64,000 nt of DNA from positions 79,566,196 through 79,630,195 of the forward strand of contig CM046878.1 of assembly GCA_025667525.1 (NCBI GenBank). The letters are read 5' to 3'. The notes beneath the pieces are model-generated. The model did no database searches. It saw nothing but the letters and a program-made list of their open reading frames with translations, and had not been told where the DNA came from. This stretch comes from Glebionis coronaria. Taxonomy: Eukaryota; Streptophyta; Magnoliopsida; Asterales; Asteraceae. Every line of letters starts with the position of its first letter. Position 1 is the first letter of the stretch. Positions 20,158 through 32,644 of this stretch are shown in pieces. Made by a program: the position numbers and the translations under genes.

Positions 20158-20560
20158 AATAACTTGGTGATTAAAGATGTGCTGGTTGTTCCTAGATACA
20201 AAGTTAGTCTTTTATCTGTGAAAAAGTTATCCAAGGATAATAAGGTCAATGTTAATTTTAATGAAAATTGTTGTGTGATTCAGGACTTAACTCACAATGT
20301 CCTGATGGGGACTGGTAGTGAAAAAGATGGCTTGTACTTTCTTGATGAAGGTAGGCCTATGTTTAATAAAAATGTTAGGTGTTGTCAAATATCTATTTCT
20401 GTTTGGCATAATAGATTAGGACATCCAACTAATCAAGTTTTGGATGTTCTAAGAAACGGTAATTATGATATAAAACTTAAAGGGTTAGAACCTTGTGATG
20501 TGTGCCACGGAACCAGTAAAACACATGTAAATCAGATAACTTATACACGTCCATATTTCT
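20158..20560 (+). pseudogene. Continuation of H1 Copia: protease end and pre-integrase domain
   Basis: The reading resumes after element A with VIKDVLVVPRYKVSLLSVKKL, the end of a Copia protease region, then a pre-integrase zinc region with WHNRLGHP and CDVCH. Similarity stops near 20,520-20,560, before the integrase catalytic core. The element is truncated here, probably by deletion or a later insertion. Confidence 0.75.
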
Positions 20561-22028
20561 TATGTATTGTTATCCGTCAAGGCAGATTAGTCTTCATTGT
20601 TTTCATTAGCTTCTACTGGACATAAGGTACGGATTTTCCGTCCTTCAGTAAGGACGATCTTTCCTTTCATTAGGATTTCCCGTATGCAGCCAACTGTTTT
20701 TCCCAGTAGTTACAGATTAAATGCTTATGTTTTATTAGTTACCTTAGCCATATACATGCATGACCAGTTTCACCTAGTTATGGAGGTACCATAACCATAA
20801 CACTAGAGGCACTAGTGTTATGACTTCACCACGGCGGAGTGATAGCTCGTGCCGTTCCTTTTAATTATTTGGCCATTATATTTATTATATTATCATGTGG
20901 GGCGTATGGGTGCATCCTAGTTACATGTTTCAGTCAGGATTTCATGGTGAATGTGGTGTGTGCCTTGCATCCTTCACAAGGAGTTGATCCCTCCTACCCA
21001 CTTACCAATTAATTAGAGGCATCCCCTCTAATTTGCATGACGAGGTCACCCCTCCAAGTATTCATGCACGTTGTTGACCTCATGACCTATAATGGCTTTT
21101 GGTACATTAACTAATACAGATTTTCATAAGTAACATAAGCTATGTTTTCAGAACTAAAACCAGTTAACATGACAAACAACTAGGTTTTCCATGACTTATT
21201 CATTTCCGATGCAATTCATGTTTTATGCTCTTTATATGCTTTCATATTCTATATCTTCCATGCTTTATTGTATATCCGTGCACTGAGCGTTATGCTCAGC
21301 CGTCTACTTTTCCATGTTCCCAAACGGCAGGTACCCAAGGTCGCAAGTAGGAACTCCAGAGTATGTGCATTCGGATTGGAAGCTACCCGGCCTCTTTTAT
21401 CTTATGCATTTAATCCTACTTTATCATACTTTATTCTTTTGGAAATTGTTTAGTCCTTACATTTACAATACTTAATATTGCTTGTGTGTGAGTTACTAGA
21501 CTACCGATGTTTGATTCCAATATTTCTATTTATGGTCATGAATGTTTAGACATTTACCTTGCATGCTTTGATGACACGCCATAATTTACCTTGCATGCTT
21601 CCGAGTGTTCTTAACCATCATACTTTTTATAAGAACATCTCACGATTCTGAGCGTACACGTCAAATGATGCTTCTAAGTGTTTGTAAACATCATACTTTC
21701 GACAAGAACATCTCGCGATTTTGACCGTACACGTCAGATGATGCTTCCGAGAGTTCGTTACCATCATGGGGGAAGAACGTGTACTTTGGAGTACTTAGTT
21801 CAACTTCCAGGGGGAAGTATTCTACAAGCGTGGCAAGATTTGTTGCTGATTTCTTGCATGTTCCCCCAAACACATAATCATGAAGACCAAAAATGTCAAG
21901 GTAGCAGTTACTTGGTATGGTTTGCTTGTTCTTCAACAGAATTCCGCTGTGCACTTTAAATGTCAAAGATAGAAGATTGTTCAAGCTATAGGTTCTGCCG
22001 AAGACAGGATATTGGATTGGGGGGAAGC
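20561..22028 (+). other. 3' end of an unassigned plus-strand LTR element
   Basis: There is no coding domain. A short hairpin-rich stretch, CACTGAGCGTTATGCTCAGC, occurs near 21,280. Two similar segments (about 21,600-21,690 and 21,690-21,760) repeat CATCATACTTT, AGAACATCTC and CGTACACGTCA. The region ends in a purine tract, GGATTGGGGGGAAGC, directly before an LTR-type start at 22,029. I infer the 3' untranslated region of a Gypsy-like element. Confidence 0.45.
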
Positions 22029-22080
22029 TGTAACACCCCCATAATGGTCAAATGTAGCGGAATAGTACGTGGGGTGTTAC
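22029..22080 (+). repeat. LTR start with 10-bp terminal hairpin
   Basis: The LTR starts TGTAACACCCCC after a purine tract. GTAACACCCC (22,030-22,039) pairs perfectly with GGGGTGTTAC (22,071-22,080). The layout, including AGCGGAA in the loop, parallels the minus-strand LTR edge at 1-61. Confidence 0.55.
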
Positions 22081-25000
22081 TTTGGTGGAACGATTGCACA
22101 CAATATATAGAGCAATGATCATAATAGTCATTTAAAAACATATCATATGAATTAAATTGTACACATTTAGTATCTTGTCTGAAAACAACATTTATTAATA
22201 ATGTGAAAAATATCCCAGCCCGATGGTAACATGATGCTTCAATGATGCTGGAATCCAATGCATGAACCTGTTTATTTTCCTGAGAAAACATATAAAATAA
22301 AATGTGTGGGTCAACACGAGGTTGGTGAATTCACATGTTTAATTTATTAAATAAATGTACTGATATGCCAAACACCACGATCATAGTAGGACAATCACAG
22401 CCAATACTATAGAAGTTCCTATTGCCCTGTAATAAAAGCTAGACATGATGCTCAGGCGCCATTATGGTCAAACCCGATGTTGTTTCCCTCAGTCCGACAA
22501 TGAAATAAATCTGTTTCTTGTCCTAAGCGTTTCATAATAGCAAGTCAGCAGGCCGGGTGTTGTCAATACCCGAATAGATCTATTCATAATATTTCGCGCT
22601 ACACTACTAACTATTACAGTGTACGGGAATGGGGCAAACAATAGGCAATAAGTTGTTATATGTTGTTGTTATCCGTGCATGTTTGCATATAAAAAGTTAA
22701 GTATGTTTTATCCCCCAGTTATAAATACCGTAAAGATGGAGCCATGAACTCAGCTCAGTGGTAATGATGTAGTGATGATGTCACTGAATAAACTGGCGCA
22801 ATGATCACGAAGTGATGAAATTACCTAAGTAATTTAGATGACTCAGTAATGCAAAATAACAATGCATGATAAATGTAACTAATGAAAATGCATGATCACG
22901 AATTAATAAGTTGTTACGATTGTTTAAGTATTTACACCTATAGTGAGCTGTCAATAATATATTGTCCAATAAAAGGGTAATAAATTAAATAATAGATTTT
23001 TATTTAATTTAATTAATTGTAAGAAAACAATATATTCCATTTAATTTTCTTAAGGATCTAAATACATTTAATAAGGTTTGTCTGTTTATAAAGTTTTGTA
23101 AATAAATCTTAATAATTTATTTAATTATTAAAATGACTTAATTTAATTTATCAATAAAATAATTTATTAATATGTTTAATTAAATTAAAATAACTCGTAA
23201 GTCCTCGTAGTATAATAACTTCCAAAATAACCTTTAAAGTTTCGTTCGTTAAGTGTTTCACCTCGTTAGTCCTTGTTCGTTAAGTTTATTTCCAAAACAC
23301 GCCCCTAGGGCTCATAATACTTTCGTTATATGGCAAATTTGGTCCCTAAGGTTTCCTAGTCTCGAAATAATTACAAACCGAGTCCCTAGTGCTTGGTTTA
23401 ACTTTGTGAAATGGCAAAACACCCCCCTCAAGTCTTGAAAACATTTAAAATAGGAGTTAGGGCTTGAATTAAGTTTTGATAATGACACAACTAGTCCTTC
23501 ATATCTCGAAAATATATATTAAGATTTCTAGGGCTTGTATTAAGTTTCCAAAGTGACACTATTAGTCCCTTGAGTCTCGAAAACATTTAATAAGATTTCT
23601 AGGGCTTGTATTAAGTTTCCAAAGTGACACTATTAGTCCTTATTTTGGTTAGTTCTCGGTTTAAACACAAACGCACCCTATATTTTCAGAAGTGACAGAT
23701 TTGGTCCTCAAACTTCTTTAATGTCACGAAAACATATACACATGTTTTATTAAGTTACATTTTTTATTATATCTTTCACCAAATGACAATAAAGGCACGA
23801 AAAGTTCCCAAACATGGTTTTGGGCTTGGTTGGCCCAATAGGGTCACGGTTTGGGCTTTATGGGCCTAACGGGCTAGCTTTTGGGCTTGTCTAGTTTTCT
23901 ACTAAATTCATTAAGCATACTAACTAATACACTAGATAAATTTGGGCTTATGGGCTTGTTTGTTTAGACTCACATATGGGCTTATATGTCGTGGCTTATA
24001 TGAGCTTATATAGCTTATTTGTTTCGGCTTAAATAAGCTCATGGCTTATTATGGAAAATTTGTTAGTTCTTCTAATCCTAACCATACTCTAACTATATAA
24101 GCTTATCAAATATGTTATTTCTATACGACTTAATATTAAGCCGTGAATAAGGGCTTATAGTTTGAGCTTATTGTTTAGGTTATAACACTAAGGCTTACAT
24201 GGGTTTCTTTAAGCAAGGTTTCTACTAGTATATCATAAGTATAATGTTTTGAAGCATGTTTGCCCACGAAAACAATATAAGCCGTAGGCTTATATGGTGT
24301 TGGTGGGTTGACTTAGGGTATTTTACGTGTGCATGCAATTCTAGCTTCATTTCCTTGGCTTATATATGCATGACATGTAAAGAGGAGTATGAAAGGATTG
24401 AAATGGAGTCTTGGAGGGTTTACACTTACTTGTTTTAAGAAGAAATGGTGGATGATCAAGTATTAGGGCTCCTATGCGTCGATTGCTTCCTAAACGTGAC
24501 CTAGGAGGGTCTTTGACTTGTCTTGAATGCTATGAATCTTGTGTAGACTAGCTTTAAATGTCTTGGAACCAAGATTTTGGTGTAGTAAATGTTTGTGTAT
24601 GAGATTATTGAGTCTAGGTGTTATGTGAGGTTAGTGATCCGAATTTTGAGTGAAGTAAGTGAGAAGTGAGAGTTTAGCTTGCTAAATATCTTGGATGAAG
24701 ATGATGGGTGTGGTCTAGGGTGAAGCCACGGCAAGAGATAAGTAACCAAGATTTGTGGTTATTTTCCAAGGTACTATGTGGTACTAGATTATTAATACAA
24801 TTTTTGTAAATTTGGCCTTTGGTAAGCCCCCATCCGTCGCATCTTATGTATGTCAAGAGGACAATATGGATTTACATAGTGTATTCATAAATGAGGTGAT
24901 GTACATTGTAAAAGTTTTGTGTGGTTTGGGCACATCATACGTCTAAAGGAAGGATATATGTGCTTGATGCCTTAGTTTATATACTACTTGCATATCTAAG

Positions 25001-25929
25001 CTTAGATATTACCTAGTACATTCCATAAATTCAAAACTTGTACACATTGTCTTGTTTGAAATGTGGCCAACAGTTTTGGCTAGTCAAAAGGGAGTGAAGT
25101 GACTTGAATAGTGTAAGGTTTTAATTAGGGCGTGTTGTACATATTTGTAAAGTCAAATTGTATTTGAAAAAGGTTCTAGGTAAGTATAGTAGTGAGTGGT
25201 ATAGTATCCGGCTAGACTATATGTCTAGGATAGGTTTTGGTTCAAATTTAGTGTCTTGGTATGGTTACTAGGAGGCTAAGTATAATATAGTAGAAGTAGG
25301 TTGAAGTCCTAAGTCATTTTTGTTAAGTCTTAGGATCCTTGGTGAAAGTATAGTCATAATCAAATAAATGTATAATTTACTTTATTTAAAAAGTATGACA
25401 CTAGTGAAAGTGAGTTAAAGTGGATAGTTGTAATGTTTAATAATAACAGTAGTTGATGTCGTATAGTAGTATTGTTTTTTAGGTGAGGAAAATATATAAA
25501 TATATATATTTTGAAGCATAAAATAGTTCTTTGGTAAGTGTTATTAATTGTGATCATGAGTTTAGATTTTTATAAATCATAATGATGAATGCTTATGGAC
25601 ATGTGTTTCAGGTGACTTAATAGTCCTAATGTATGATTGTTTAAAGCCTTGTATTTTCATATGATGTAGTCATACAAATGTCCTTATGATTAAATACTCA
25701 TAATCATAATAAAGTGTCTTGTGATCAAATGTTTCCATGTTCTGATGATTTAAATGATGTATGCTCATCTATGATGCATATCATTGCTCAAAGATATCAT
25801 GCAAAGGCGGTAATATATATAGATATCATGAGGTGACATGTACAATGATGTCATAGTCAAAACCTGAAATTTACAGGTTTTATAGAAGCAGATTCAGAAG
25901 CTTCGTCAAAAAGAAGTCTATGAAGAAAG
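22081..25929 (+). other. AT-rich LTR-like sequence without genes
   Basis: This is probably the body of the long LTR starting at 22,029 plus other repeat debris. It has many GGGCTT/GGCCCAA and GGCTTATA words between 23,800 and 24,200 and a 71-bp tandem repeat near 23,500. No coding frame above background and no LTR end could be fixed. Confidence 0.35.
23444..23641. repeat. 71-bp tandem repeat
   Basis: Two nearly identical copies start AAGATTTCTAGGGCTTGTAT at 23,521 and 23,592. A more diverged copy precedes them. Each contains AGTCTCGAAAA and GACAC(T/A)A words. Confidence 0.7.
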
Positions 25930-26170
25930 CTTGTCAAGACATGTAGTATGAATTGGGGGAAGTTAATCCAGTTCATACATGATACAATGGTTCCTCAACA
26001 AGCAAAGACAAAGAGGATTCAAACTGGGGTACAAGTTTTTCTAGAAGAGTTGAAGACAACGACGTCATCCTCAGCATCAGAAGCAAAATTATACTGTCAT
26101 ATTTTTGTTGTATTTTCATTTTTTAGGAACATTGTAAGTAATTCCGCATGTCTCCACATTTGGGGAAGAT

Positions 26171-26450
26171 TGTTAACCTTAAAATGTGAGCGACTAAAGG
26201 AATTACAATAGTTTCATAGCCAGGACTTGCAGGGACTATCATTGTCATATGTAAGTAGTTCAAGTCCCGAGCTATATATACCCCTCCATACTTCCATGGA
26301 GGGGTGAGGTTCTTCATTTCTTGTTTTCCTTTCTCTCTCTAATAAAACACACTTATTAGAGCATCTCTCTAGCATGGCTAAACATCTCTTCCACCCTCCC
26401 CGACCTCCGGATCATAAACCTGTGTTATTAGTGAATCACAAGTTTACAGT
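26171..26450 (+). repeat. 3' LTR of an unassigned plus-strand element
   Basis: A polypurine tract, TTTGGGGAAGAT (about 26,159-26,170), abuts TGTTAACC at 26,171. The LTR carries a TATA box, a perfect hairpin after it, a CTCTCTCT stretch, and AATAAA inside a small hairpin, CTAATAA...TTATTAG (about 26,338-26,358). The right border is uncertain. The upstream element body (about 25,850-26,158) has no recognisable domain and no second LTR was found. Confidence 0.5.
26272..26304 (+). promoter_or_regulatory. TATA box followed by 9-bp inverted repeat
   Basis: CTATATATA is followed directly by CCCCTCCAT, a 6-nt loop and ATGGAGGGG, a perfect 9-bp stem. This matches the layout in the LTRs of elements A, B and D but with different stem bases. 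Confidence 0.65.
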
Positions 26451-29400
26451 GTGTCATCATGGGTGGACCTAAGGGGGTTACCGGGGTTCACAGGAACCTG
26501 ATGGGTTGTTGTCTCGTAATGTACAGTTTTATAAAAACTAACGATTTTTCCAAATAAACCTGATCTCAAATTTTGTATTACATATATACTTCTTAATCTG
26601 AAATTTTGGATACTCGTAAATACAAAACTTCTATTCAAAACTTCGGATGTCTAAAATGTAAACACTTAGCTAAAATAACGGGTATAACATATAAGCGTTA
26701 TCGTAAATTTCAGATATCAAAATTCATGATATATATTTTTATTAACAAGTCTTTTATATAAACAAACAACAAAAAATTATCGTCGAAAATTTCCCATTTC
26801 ATGATTTAGCACACAAAAATTCCTAAGATGACTCTTATAATAAATGTCTAAATTCACACGATAATTGTTTGTGAAAAAGATTTCAAACTGACGGCTGTTG
26901 GGGATGGTGGTGGTGGTTCAAGGTAGCGCCGCCACCGTCGTCGTCATGAAACTTTTGTTGGGTATTATCGATGATTGTGATAATGATGTTTAGTCGAGTA
27001 CGGCTCCAAGAATTGATATAAACCATGGTCCTCCACTGTTTACACATACTGGAGGTGAAAATGTGTGTGTTTTTTAGGAATGCGGAGTTAATGGTTATGG
27101 TGGAATGTTATACTTGTTTTGGTTTTGTTTACATGTGAGGGGTTTAGAAAAAAGATATTGTTTCTATACAAAGTTTTTATTATAAATAAATTAATAAAAT
27201 AACGGTAAGTCTTTATTTAATTTAGATGCCACCTTACTATATTATAGTTAGGTTATTACAGGATTGAGAGAGAATTCACTTACAGGGTACCCGCGTTGTG
27301 TCAGTAGATCAGTCTTTGTAACATATTTTTTTACGAATTAGTTTTTAATTTTATATCTTTTTTACAACGAGGTTTTGAAAAACAACATTGTAAGGTTTCT
27401 ATAATATATGTACTTTGCTAGCCGACCGATAATGACTCGGTTTTTGATAGAACCCGTTGGTCCAATTAGGCTTTAAAAGTATATATATCATCATTTTAGG
27501 TAGACTACTCATATATTTTTTGTAAACATATGCTTTTAATTATAATATAATAATAATATATTATTGTATTTCTAAATAACAAGATGTTTTAGTTATATAC
27601 TCCATTAGTATTATTTATTTTTATTTCCAATTATGTATTAGTGGAGTATTATGTACTAATTAGTTTTAATATGAGTATTAAAGTATGTTTATACTAATTA
27701 GTCACGAACAAAAAAAACTAAGCAAAATCTTTGGTTCGAAGTTTGGTTTAAAAACATATTTCGGAACGTTTGGTTCTATACAAAAACTGACTGACACCGC
27801 CTCATGTACACTTATTTTCAAAACTCTTTATACTTGTAAAAACAATTATGTGTACCTGATAACTTAGTGTTGTGAGTCCGCCCTGTGTGTCATATCACAT
27901 ATGGTTAAACTTTCATTTTTGTTTAGATATGCGAACAAATTCACCACGTACGTACTATATATAGAAATCAATATTAACAACTTTACGACATTTGCTAATG
28001 CTACTACATACGTTATTTAATTTAAACATTTATAAGCTTATAGCTTCATTCATTTGGGTCAAGCAATGGTTAAATATGCAAGTTTAACCAAATTTGGAAC
28101 TAGTTGTTTCTTCGTAAACTACCCAAAGTGTGCTATAAATCCATCGCAATGCCTTGAAGCTTTTTAATGGGAAACTGGATGGTTAGCATGGGGGTTGATA
28201 TTCTCTTCGTGAGATGATTCAAACTCGGGTTGAAAGACTTGGTGCTTCAATGACACGCAAGATACTCCGCTGCACCAAACTGCCGTTAAAAAACAAACTT
28301 AAAATTTCTCATACAACAAAGTTTAAAACTCAAATTGATCGAGAACATCTATACGCAAAAGAATTGGAGATGATGAGTTCAAGCATGATTTTCACAATTT
28401 TATTTTATTATCTTGACAAGGTCCTCGCGGTCATACGCGGACCACGTTCAGACACCAATGACAACGTAAGTAACACCACACACCCTTTTTTTGTTTCAAA
28501 AATTAAATAAGTTGAATATGTAAAAACGGTACGGTATCAAGACGAGGATTCTCGGGTTTGGTACCGGAATACCAAATTCTCCTTACTTAAACCCATTTAC
28601 TTGATTGTTGAACGTGCCCATTTATGCTAGAGTACTACTACAATATGTTTAGATACGGTTGTGATATGTGATAACATTTACTTAATTAATACATCAAGTA
28701 CGTGATATAAATCTTTAAACTTAATTTCTTCAAGGGAGTGTGAATGTATAATCATCTTTTTGCTAATAATGCTTATGTTCATTAGAAATGAAACATCTCA
28801 TGTGTGTAAAGAACAACATAAAAGAAAGGGCTATTTTGCCAAATGTTCTATGAAGTGGTTGGTTTTTGTTAAATGTCTCAAAATCTTTTCTTTGTAAGCA
28901 AAACTCAAAATGGGTATTTTTTTTAAGAGAATGTTATCTAGTAAGAAATATTTATTTTATTTATTTTTTTAAAACATTAATTCTTTCTTAATTTAGTAAA
29001 AAATCATTAATTCACGTCTTTTTATAAAAAGTTAAAAAGATGATAAAAAGTATATATGTTAAAAACGAAAAAGAAAAAACTTAGGAAAAGCGAGTGAAAT
29101 ATTATAAAACTTTAGTGTTAAAACAATCATTTTTAAGACTTTAGGGTTGAATTACGCGACTTCTAAAAGCAAAGGACATAGAAACAAACTATCTGAAAAG
29201 GATAAGATAAGTCAGTCAGTCACCATCCACGCTTCACACCACAAGCCCCCATCGGCCGACCACCAGATCTCATCATCTTAAATCATCTCAAACAAAGTAA
29301 TTTGTAATTGTAAGGTGATTTTGAGATTGTGCTTTTCTTTTGATTTGATGCTTTTTACTTAAGGTGCTAACGGTATGATTTTTAACTTTGAATTCTTGAT

Positions 29401-29487
29401 TTTATTTTAATAATTGATATGGTGCTTTTAGTGGTATTCTATAAGAGGTTATGATTCTTTTGTTAATTTGGGGTACAAAATTAGGGG
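26451..29487. other. AT-rich intergenic sequence
   Basis: No supportable gene is seen. The sequence around 26,530-26,640 resembles, in reverse orientation, the stretch at 30,780-30,960, so both may be copies of one old repeat. From about 29,220 a C-rich segment resembles a plant 5' untranslated exon, but no start codon can be tied to it. Confidence 0.3.
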
Positions 29488-29496
29488 TTTATTAAA

Positions 29497-30073
29497 GGGC
29501 AAATTGCATAAAAAGGTACTCATCTTTTGTCTAAATTCAATTAAAGGTACTCAACTTTTTTTTTCTCAATTTAAGGTATCGATCTTTTTTCTTATTGCAA
29601 TGTTGGGATAATTAACGAAATTAAAAACGACCGTTTACTTTGTTATTGCACTGTTAGTCCTTTATATTAACGACACTTTATAATAAACTCAAAATCCGTT
29701 TTTTTTATAATTTTAGACTGTTATCTGCCTTTTCGTCTGATTTTTATCGTTTTCGGTAAAAAATGGAAAAAAAACAAAAACGTCAAAAAACTGACGAGAA
29801 GTGTAAAAAATGGATGGAACTGGTAAAAATTATACGAAAAACGTAGAAAATGGTCGAAAACTATAAAATAATTAATTTTGAGTTTATTAGAAAGTGTCGC
29901 CAATATAAAGGACTAACGATGCAATTATAAAGTAAACGGTCGTTTTTAATTTGGTTAATTATCCCAACATTGCAACAAGAAAAAAGATCGATACCTTAAA
30001 TTGAGAAAAAAAAAGTTGAGTACCTTTAATTGAATTTAGACCAAAGATGAGTACCTTTTTATGCTATTTACCC
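29497..30073. mobile_element. Mutator-type foldback MITE
   Basis: The 577-bp element starts GGGCAAATTGCATAAAAAGG and ends in the near inverse. The inverted repeats are about 210 bp each and highly similar, leaving a short AT-rich centre. Flanks carry a perfect 9-bp duplication, TTTATTAAA (29,488-29,496 and 30,074-30,082), the length typical of Mutator-like elements. It encodes no protein, so it would depend on a transposase elsewhere. Confidence 0.85.
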
Positions 30074-30082
30074 TTTATTAAA

Positions 30083-31528
30083 TATCTATAAGAGGTTGTG
30101 AATTTTTTTATAAAAAGTTAAAAAGATGATAAAATGTATATGTGAAAACTTTAGTCTTAAGAAAATCATTGTGTAATTTGATTATGATCTATAAGAAGTT
30201 GTGATTTTTTTATAAGAGGTTGTAATTTGATTGATGATAAAAAGTATATGTGAAAACTTTAGTGTTAAGACAATCATTGTGTAATTTGATTGATAATGAT
30301 GGCATGAAAGAATATTAGAGATTTATTGTTTTATTATTGTGTATATGTTGCCAATGTTGTAGGTTTAGTTCAGTTCATTAGGTACTACTAAATGTTGTCT
30401 GCTCACAAAATTGCATGCAATCACGGCCTAACGCCATACAAAAACCCAACTTTAACATATAAACTAATTCATTATTCATTATACTGGTGGTTATAAGGCA
30501 AGTATAGCTAAGGCTTTAGGTCTTCAAATTTGTAAGGCCCGAATTTTATAGAACATTGTATATATATATATAACGTTAGTCACATATTTTTCTCGTGTCA
30601 TATATAGATATATGATTATTCAAGGACTCTATTAGTCGATACGTGTTAAATAATCATAATTTTGGGCTATTTCGTTTAGAAGTTTTCTTTTTAAGCCCAC
30701 GAATTATAAAAAGTTAAGTCTAAATATATTTAGTATAAAAATTTAAAACTAATGGTGATTTACTGCTTATTTTTGGATATACGAAATTTCTTTTTGAATA
30801 AAAGTTTTATATATCCTAATACCCAAAATCTGAAACATGTAATATATAAGCAAAACAAAAGAGTTTCAATTCTGCTATCCAAAATTTCGGTTAAAGGTTT
30901 TATATATCCGAACATCCAAAATTTTGTATTTCAGTATAATATTTACGTGACACAAAATTTTGGGACTAGGTTTCATTATAAAACAAAAGAGGACAAAAAA
31001 TTACATTACGCTAGAAACATCCATCGGGATCTCGCGAACTTCAAGAAACCACGTAGGTCCGCCATAGTATTTGGGTATAAACGGTATAGATTTATTTTTG
31101 AAACTAAAATTTTCAGAGAAATTATACATGTGACAAATGCTACATCGATAATCAATTAAATTAGTTAATCGAATTATAGTTATTAACTCTATCCGTAATT
31201 TTTATGTTGTATATAGAATAATGCTAAGAATTTCGACAACAGTTACTTTAGCAATAAAAAGTATTTTAAAAATAAAGTTAATAAAAGTTATTAATGATCG
31301 AAAGTGTCAGAAAAACATATACATATTGGCTCATTTGCTAATTAAAAATAAAATAGTATATTGGTTTAATATAAAAACTTGAAAAAAATAAATTTTAAGT
31401 ATATAAATAATTGTTCGACAAATCATTTTTATAAACAGGCCTCGAATTAAAGCATCACTTTAGGCCTCTGAGAAAGTTGAGCCTCCCTTGCATTATACTA
31501 TTTCTAATCTATATGTTTTGTGATACAG
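30083..31528. other. AT-rich sequence, no supportable gene
   Basis: It holds short repeats (for example GTATATGTGAAAACTTTAGT twice near 30,140-30,260) and old repeat-like sequence at 30,740-31,070. The 135-residue frame at 30,752-31,159 has no recognisable features. Confidence 0.3.
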
Positions 31529-31661
31529 AGTGTATCCTTTACCGCATAATGATGACGACGCCCAAGGTATCCTTAATGAGCGTGAAAGAGAAGACAATGC
31601 TCGTGGGAGGAATATATTAATCTTCGCACTTGCGTTGGCTTGTGTATTTCTTTATTTTTAA
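31529..31661 (+). pseudogene. Possible host exon ending in a hydrophobic segment
   Basis: A TGATACAG acceptor-like site precedes a frame of about 43 codons reading VYPLPHNDDD, a charged stretch (NEREREDNARGR), then the hydrophobic ILIFALALACVFLYF and a stop at 31,659-31,661. This could be a C-terminal membrane anchor, or the N-terminal and membrane part of an NHL/LEA-2-type protein whose rest lies beyond the adjacent MITE. A second frame is also partly open, so coding is not proven. I do not identify the gene. Confidence 0.3.
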
Positions 31662-31720
31662 CATCAGGATTGATATTGTTTAGTAAGCACATCGACTTAA
31701 AAGATACGCGTGTAAACTAA

Positions 31721-31889
31721 GAGCATTCATAATGGTGAACTTTTTTAAAGGTCTAAAATTTAATAAGATCATTAATTTAAAAAGTTATAAGCTTAATAAA
31801 CCTTTTTGCACTATTTATAAACCTATTCAAGTTTATATATTCTCAGTTTTATACATGCATTAAATTTTTAATAGATCTAGTATTCTAGA

Positions 31890-31973
<84 letters not shown>

Positions 31974-32062
31974 TATTTATAAACCTATCTCTACTATAGT
32001 TGAAAAGATTTTAGACATCTTCATTATTTATAAACTTTTTTAAACTACCATAGTGAATGCCT
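31721..32062. mobile_element. MITE-like element containing a (TA)n tract
   Basis: The ends GAGCATTCATAATGG and CCATAGTGAATGCCT are imperfect inverted repeats (11 of 15 matches) of a type common in plant MITEs. Inside are AT-rich sequence and a long TA repeat. No clean target duplication was found, so the superfamily is open. Confidence 0.5.
31892..31969. repeat. (TA)n microsatellite, about 78 bp
   Basis: An uninterrupted TA dinucleotide run lies inside the MITE-like element. Confidence 0.95.
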
Positions 32063-32405
32063 TTGAAATAAACGACTCCAGCATTGAATTTGAAAAAGTG
32101 ACCGCTCAACTTAGAGTTAACTTCGAGAAATGCCCATGTATCAAAGTGTACCTGGATTTAGTTACGTACACTTTAAGTACAAAAAACATTGATAATCACC
32201 CTCTCAATATAATTTATGCTAGCGCCTTTCGCATCTCCAAAAGCACCCAAACAGAGGTGGAGTTTGATCCTCTTCAACATAATTTAACAAAGACAGAGTC
32301 GAGGGACTTGAAAAATGGTGTGGATAATGGAGAAGTACTTGTACGATTCCAAGCAGACTACAAGACCAAGATCAAGTTCCTTTTTCTACAAAGATTCGAG
32401 CATTG
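32063..32405 (+). pseudogene. Possible host gene fragment (weakly LEA-2/NHL-like)
   Basis: A frame of 117 codons, open from the MITE end, reads FEINDSSIEFEKV to FLFLQRFEH. The later half (alternating Thr/Val with a DLKNG turn and a VRFQADYKTKIKF strand) is reminiscent of LEA-2 domains but too short and diverged to be sure. It may be continuous with the membrane-segment exon at 31,529-31,661, interrupted by the MITE. Confidence 0.25.
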
Positions 32406-32479
32406 AAGCTTCAGTTGTTATTATAAATGCACAATCGAAGCTTTAGTTGTTATTATAAATACGCATACGGCCGTGTTAA

Positions 32480-32644
32480 TGTAAATTACGAGAGATATTA
32501 TTGATTGAATGAATGCCTTACACAAGAGGTGGCATATGTATTTATACAAAATACATAGCTTTGACTTTAAGCAACCTATCAAAACTTTTTAACCTAATGG
32601 ACCACAAGCCCACAACCGGGATTGAGTCAACCTATCATCTAACA
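32480..32644 (-). repeat. 3' LTR of element C
   Basis: It begins TGTAAATTACGAG and ends ATCTAACA on the plus strand. Its TATA region, GTATTTATAC, lies inside a palindrome, ATGTATTT...AAATACAT. Confidence 0.8.

Noticed and set aside
30752..31159. 135-codon plus-strand frame
   Set aside because: AT-rich, no domain, and it overlaps sequence resembling an old repeat also seen near 26,530-26,640.
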